DNA of 64,000 bases. It comes from Paramecium tetraurelia. Taxonomy: Eukaryota > Ciliophora > Oligohymenophorea > Peniculida > Parameciidae. The notes beneath the pieces are model-generated. The model was not told the origin of the DNA, did no database searches, and was given only the letters and a program-made list of their open reading frames with translations. Within the stretch, counting starts at the first letter, position 1, and each line of letters starts with the position of its first letter. The position numbers and the translations under genes were made by a program. The stretch spans positions 128,299 to 192,298 of the forward strand of contig NW_001799633.1 in NCBI RefSeq assembly GCF_000165425.1. The letters run 5' to 3'. Shown here one piece after another: positions 59,891 through 64,000 of this stretch.

Positions 59891-61829
59891 TCACTATTAT
59901 ATTTTATGTTCTGCAAATGACCAGCCAGCCAAATGGGATTATTCTAAAAAGCTACCAATTTCAAAAACATTATGTTCAACCTTAATGAATCTTGTTTTTC
60001 TACTCAAAATTGGCATTTTTATTTCTTTATCTTTAACCTTACCCCATTCGATATCTTTGAAGTAGGGATGAGCTTTAATTTCTTCAGCATCTCCTTTACC
60101 AGAACCCAATCTTTTAGCTGGGTTTCGTTATAATAGCTAAAAACCATATAAAATAATAATTTACAGCTTTCAATAGATTAATCCCATCATGGGAAATGTA
60201 TGTTGGCAGCTTTAAATCAGCCTTTTAAATATTATTAAAAAGTTCTTCTCTATCATTAGCATAATAGGGAGGTTGTCCGACTAAAAGTTCATACATTACG
60301 ACTCCTAATAAGTACCAATCGACAGCCTTTCCATGACCACATCTTTTAAGCATCTCAGGAGCTAAGTATGCTACAGACCCGCAAAATGATCTTGCACCAG
60401 TATAATGTTCTTAAACTCCTTCTTTCGATAGACCAAAATCTGTTAGCATAGCATATCCATCTGCATCCAGAACAATATTGTCAGGTTTCAAATCTCTGAA
60501 TATTATATCTCTCTTATGTAAATCTTCCAAAGCAAGAATCATTTAAGTCAGATACAATTTCACTCTTTCTTCTGGAAATCTCTATTCTCTTCTCAAATGA
60601 GAACTTAAATCTCCTCCAGGACAATAATCCATAATAAGACAGAGTTTATCCGCAGTTTAGAATGCATATCTTAATCTGACAATAAATGGATGCTTAGTTA
60701 ATGACAATACATTTCTCTCAGTTAATGCATATCTTGTAAGATTTTGTTCTGATATTATAAATTAAGATTACTTTATATTTTTGATTTATGAAGAACCTTC
60801 ATAGCCAATAATTAATTTGTGTCCAATTTTTCAACTAAATATACTTCTCCAAAACTGCCTTTCCCAATAAGAGCATGCACTTTAAAATGATGAGGACCTA
60901 CTTTATCTTCATTAAATGAATTGCAATTTTCACTACCAAAGTCAGTTCTTGCATCATAAATTTTAATTGAATTATTATTTTATTTTTGCATCGCCTATAG
61001 AAACATCTACTAATTGGAGGAATAATCCATAGCAATTTTATTCTCCTTGTTCCTATAATTATTATAATTTAATATACTTTAAAGTCATATTCAAGCTTTG
61101 CTTATTTAATAATAAATCCATAATTTTCTATCTTTCATTCATGGTTGCCAAATGAAGGCAAGTGTTTTTGTTAATATCTTGAGAATTGATGTCGGCTCCA
61201 GCTGTAATTAATTGTTAAGTAATTTCCTCAATTCCTAAACTACAAGCAATCATTAAAGGAGTTTATAATTTTGAATTTAATGAATCTATTTGAGCTTCAT
61301 GATATAATAGTAATCCAACTAATTTAGAATTTCCACTCATCACACTTAAATGTAACACTGTATTTCCATCTGTATCTCTTGCATTAATGTCAGGCTTGTC
61401 TTTTAGAAGGATTTCTTTAACCTCATTATAGGAATTATTTTTCACTGCTTTTATCAATTTAGCATTATTTGGACTCTTTGTATTCCTAATAGATTAAAAA
61501 TATAGAAACCAATTGTTTCTCCAATCTTAAAAACGAATATCAATGACTTTGCCTGTATCTTAATCTCGAATGCAAAATTCTGGATATTTGCCTGAAGCTT
61601 TTACCTTGATATTTAAATTTATTACTAATTTATTAGGTGGCAGCTTTTAAACCAAAACTGACCCTTCATCAAGAAGACTGGGTGAAAGCATTGATCGTTC
61701 ACATCTATGGCCAGCTGAAAATTATCTATCAGATTGTGATGGTTCTGTTTTTATTATTTTTGCAATGTTGTAAGTTTACATAGGTGAACGAGAAGGAGGT
61801 TTTGTTATTGGAACCTATTAAACGTTCAT
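59891..61829 (-). CDS. ankyrin-repeat / AGC kinase fusion, 620 aa
   Basis: ATG is the complement of 61827-61829; TGA is at 59891-59893. Introns of 25, 23 and 28 nt leave 1,863 nt. Residues 1 to about 120 include a basic Ser-rich leader and a small beta-rich region. Residues 120-235 hold about three ankyrin repeats ([60 protein letters not shown]). The kinase follows: [57 protein letters not shown] and [14 protein letters not shown]. It ends with the AGC-tail start [13 protein letters not shown]. It should be an active PKA/S6K-like kinase. Ankyrin repeats at the N-terminus are unusual for AGC kinases. Confidence 0.92.
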
Positions 61830-62206
61830 TGTATTAGACTATTTTAAATAACTTAATAATTTATATTTTCTAAAATACTTTTTCTAATCAAATCTTAATA
61901 CTTAACCTGAATCATACAAATCACAGGATTATTATTTGACATTTAGGAAATTAATCATGTAGATCTCAAGCTAAAAGATCGCTAACATTTTTATTTGATT
62001 AGACTGTTGATTCCCCAAAAATATTTAGTTTTAAAAATTTCTATATTAATCTAATTAAAATATATCTCAATTTCTATTTTATGTATAATCAACAATTTTT
62101 AATACCTTCTCAATCATTATCCATTAATTATCTGCTTTGAAGTTGTAAAATATAAATTTGATTATCATTAAAAATTACTGTATAATCACAAATATTTATA
62201 ATTTAT
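61830..62206. other. intergenic between divergent kinase genes
   Basis: AT-rich. It contains both promoters; no gene seen. Confidence 0.45.
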
Positions 62207-63768
62207 ATGTATTCTAATTAAGACCCTGAGGAATAATTTGAATTGAATGAATTAATTGGACAAGGTGCTTATGCAAAAGTTTATAAGGGAAGGCATAAGA
62301 ACGGCTAAATTGTGGCAATAAAAATAGTTCCTTCAAATGGCGAAATTCAATCATTAATTAAGGAGATCCAGATCTTAAAAGTATTATCAATTATGTAAGT
62401 AGGAATGTTAACATGCTCATATAGTACAATATTATGGTTCCTTTTATAAGGATGGAAATTTATGGCTAGTTATGGAATATTGTGTAGGAGGATCAATTAT
62501 TGATTTATTGAAAATTACTTAAAAGACATTAACTGAATCAGAGATAGCGGCAATTTTATATCATGTACTGCTTGGAATTGAATATTTGCATGCGAATAAA
62601 AAAATTCACAGAGATATCAAGGCTGGAAATATATTATTGGATGAAAAAGGAACAATTAAAATTGCTGATTTTGGTGTGGCTGCACAACTCATATATACGA
62701 ATGCAGATAAAGTATTTCTACTTTAATAAAAAGGGTACAGTAATAGGCACCCCCGTTTATATGTCTCCAGAAGTTATATCTAAGAATCGATATAACCATC
62801 TAACAGATATTTGGTCGTTGGGAGTCACCGCTATAGAACTTGCAGAAGGAAAACCCCCTTATTCTCATATTCATCCGGTAAGAGCAATGTTTGCAATAAA
62901 AAATAACCCTCCTTAGGGTTTAACCAATCCTGAAAAATGGTCTAAGGAATTTAATGATTTCGTTAAATCTTGCCTAAGGGTGTAAGTCTCAGAAAGACCT
63001 TCAGCTTAACAATTACTTTAGTCACCATTTATAAAACAGGGAAAATAAGATTAAAAGAAGTTAGTAAATCTTATAGAGAATTTCCTCAATTAAATAGATG
63101 AGTATAGATAATCAAAATCATAAGAAAATTTAGAAAATGTATAGACCTTGATCTCTAAACAAGAAAATAGTGAGGATGAAGAATAGTCATGTGGAACAGT
63201 GGTGGAATGTGGAACTCTTGTGATTAAAGAGGAAGAAGTATAAAGTAAAGGAGAAAAAGAATTAGATTTTGTAACATACGCTAAGAAAGAAAAAATAATT
63301 AATGAAATTATTGATGAATAATTAAGTGATGAACAATAAATGGAAAATATGAATTAAGATGAGAGAAAAAAGTTTTTAGCATTTTTGCATGCCTAGATGG
63401 AAGAAGAGATTTCTAAGGTAAAATAGAAATATATGCCTAAAATTGAGATGCTTACTCAAAAAATAAAGTCAAATGAATCTCCTGAACCAACTAAGCCCTA
63501 GTAATAGATTCTTTAAACTAAACCCTAATTATTGATTTAAACTTAATAAACTCAATAAGTTCAATAATAATAATAATAACCTTAAAAGATAGAAGTTGCA
63601 GTTCCATTTTAAGTCAATCCAGATGTATTATAGAAATTATCAAATATGAAAATCCCTTAAATTAAAATATAAAATGTAAGTTCTCCAACAGCATAGTTAA
63701 GATCAAATCCTAAACAAAAAGTAAACCCTGAGTATTTAGTCAAATAAAATATTAATTCTAATTATTGA
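62207..63768 (+). CDS. STE20-type kinase of the MST/Hippo group with SARAH-like tail, 506 aa
   Basis: ATG at 62207-62209, TGA at 63766-63768. Introns of 19 and 22 nt leave 1,521 nt. Kinase motifs: [32 protein letters not shown] (the KAGN form is typical of STE20 kinases), ADFGVAAQL and [31 protein letters not shown] closes the C-lobe core. A Gln/Glu-rich linker follows. About residues 385-430 resemble a SARAH helix ([20 protein letters not shown]), as in MST1/2, which homodimerise and activate NDR/LATS kinases. A Gln-rich tail closes the protein. It is probably an active upstream kinase of an NDR pathway controlling morphogenesis. Confidence 0.92.
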
Positions 63769-64000
63769 TGAAGATCCTTGATTTTAACTATTGATTATTC
63801 AATCAAATATTTTAAGTATAAATACACAAACTAATTATTCATTGACTCAATTTCAAAATCATAACAGTATTATTTTTGTATATATATCTTTATCGATATC
63901 CAATTTATTATATTACTGTATATTTGGAAAGGAAACACAAACTTTAAAAAAACTTACAAGCTTAAAAGGAGTGCTATATTTAATTAAAGAAATAAGAATC
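63769..64000. other. terminal spacer
   Basis: AT-rich, no gene seen before the window ends. Confidence 0.4.

Overview
This is ciliate DNA, almost certainly macronuclear DNA of a Paramecium species. The sequence is about 75% A+T. Long reading frames exist only if TAA and TAG are read as glutamine and TGA is the sole stop (ciliate code 6). Genes carry introns of about 19-37 nt (mostly 22-29) that start GTA and end TAG/AAG. I built the gene models by hand from these rules. In most multi-exon genes, removing the introns I located leaves a length divisible by three. Standard-code ORFs here are mostly fragments or opposite-strand shadows. No telomeric repeats, tRNAs or rRNAs were seen.

Layout. 0.1-3.4 kb: a Gln-rich multi-zinc-ribbon protein, a polytopic membrane protein and 1.4 kb of non-coding DNA. 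3.4-8.3 kb: a very long protein joining a CCDC81/HU-like domain to many EF-hands. 8.34-8.87 kb: a GC-rich, hairpin-dense segment that looks like an unannotated RNA gene. 9.1-20.0 kb: a gene remnant, a MAP kinase, a type I membrane protein, two tandem kinases with a PH-like N-terminus (the second probably inactive), ribosomal protein eL20 and an unknown protein. 20.5-33.0 kb: a calcium-dependent protein kinase, an LRR protein, a small membrane protein, a two-domain cation channel, an unknown helical protein, a kinesin, a tandem CCCH zinc-finger protein and a centrin-like protein. 33.2-41.9 kb: a hybrid histidine kinase, a small unknown protein, a pseudokinase and a long coiled-coil protein. 42.5-48.0 kb: proteasome alpha-3, a decayed gene, a ubiquitin-eL40 fusion, a small EF-hand protein, a Myb/SANT protein and an unknown protein.

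48.3-55.3 kb is the most unusual part. Two inverted copies of a Rab7 gene, with part of the neighbouring carnosine N-methyltransferase gene, flank a decayed LINE-type retrotransposon (zinc-finger ORF1, AP-endonuclease and reverse transcriptase, all on the minus strand), a gene fragment and a 150-base assembly gap. The right Rab7 copy is canonical. The left copy differs almost only at amino-acid-changing sites, clustered in the P-loop/switch I region.

55.2-63.8 kb: the intact carnosine N-methyltransferase, poorly resolved small exons, a RING-like protein with an acylation-type N-terminus, an MT-A70 family protein with a degenerate catalytic motif (MTA9-like), an ankyrin-AGC kinase fusion and an MST/Hippo-type kinase with a SARAH-like tail. 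The window is rich in signalling genes: eight protein-kinase-related genes plus several Ca2+-binding proteins. Nothing suggests co-regulation beyond close spacing.
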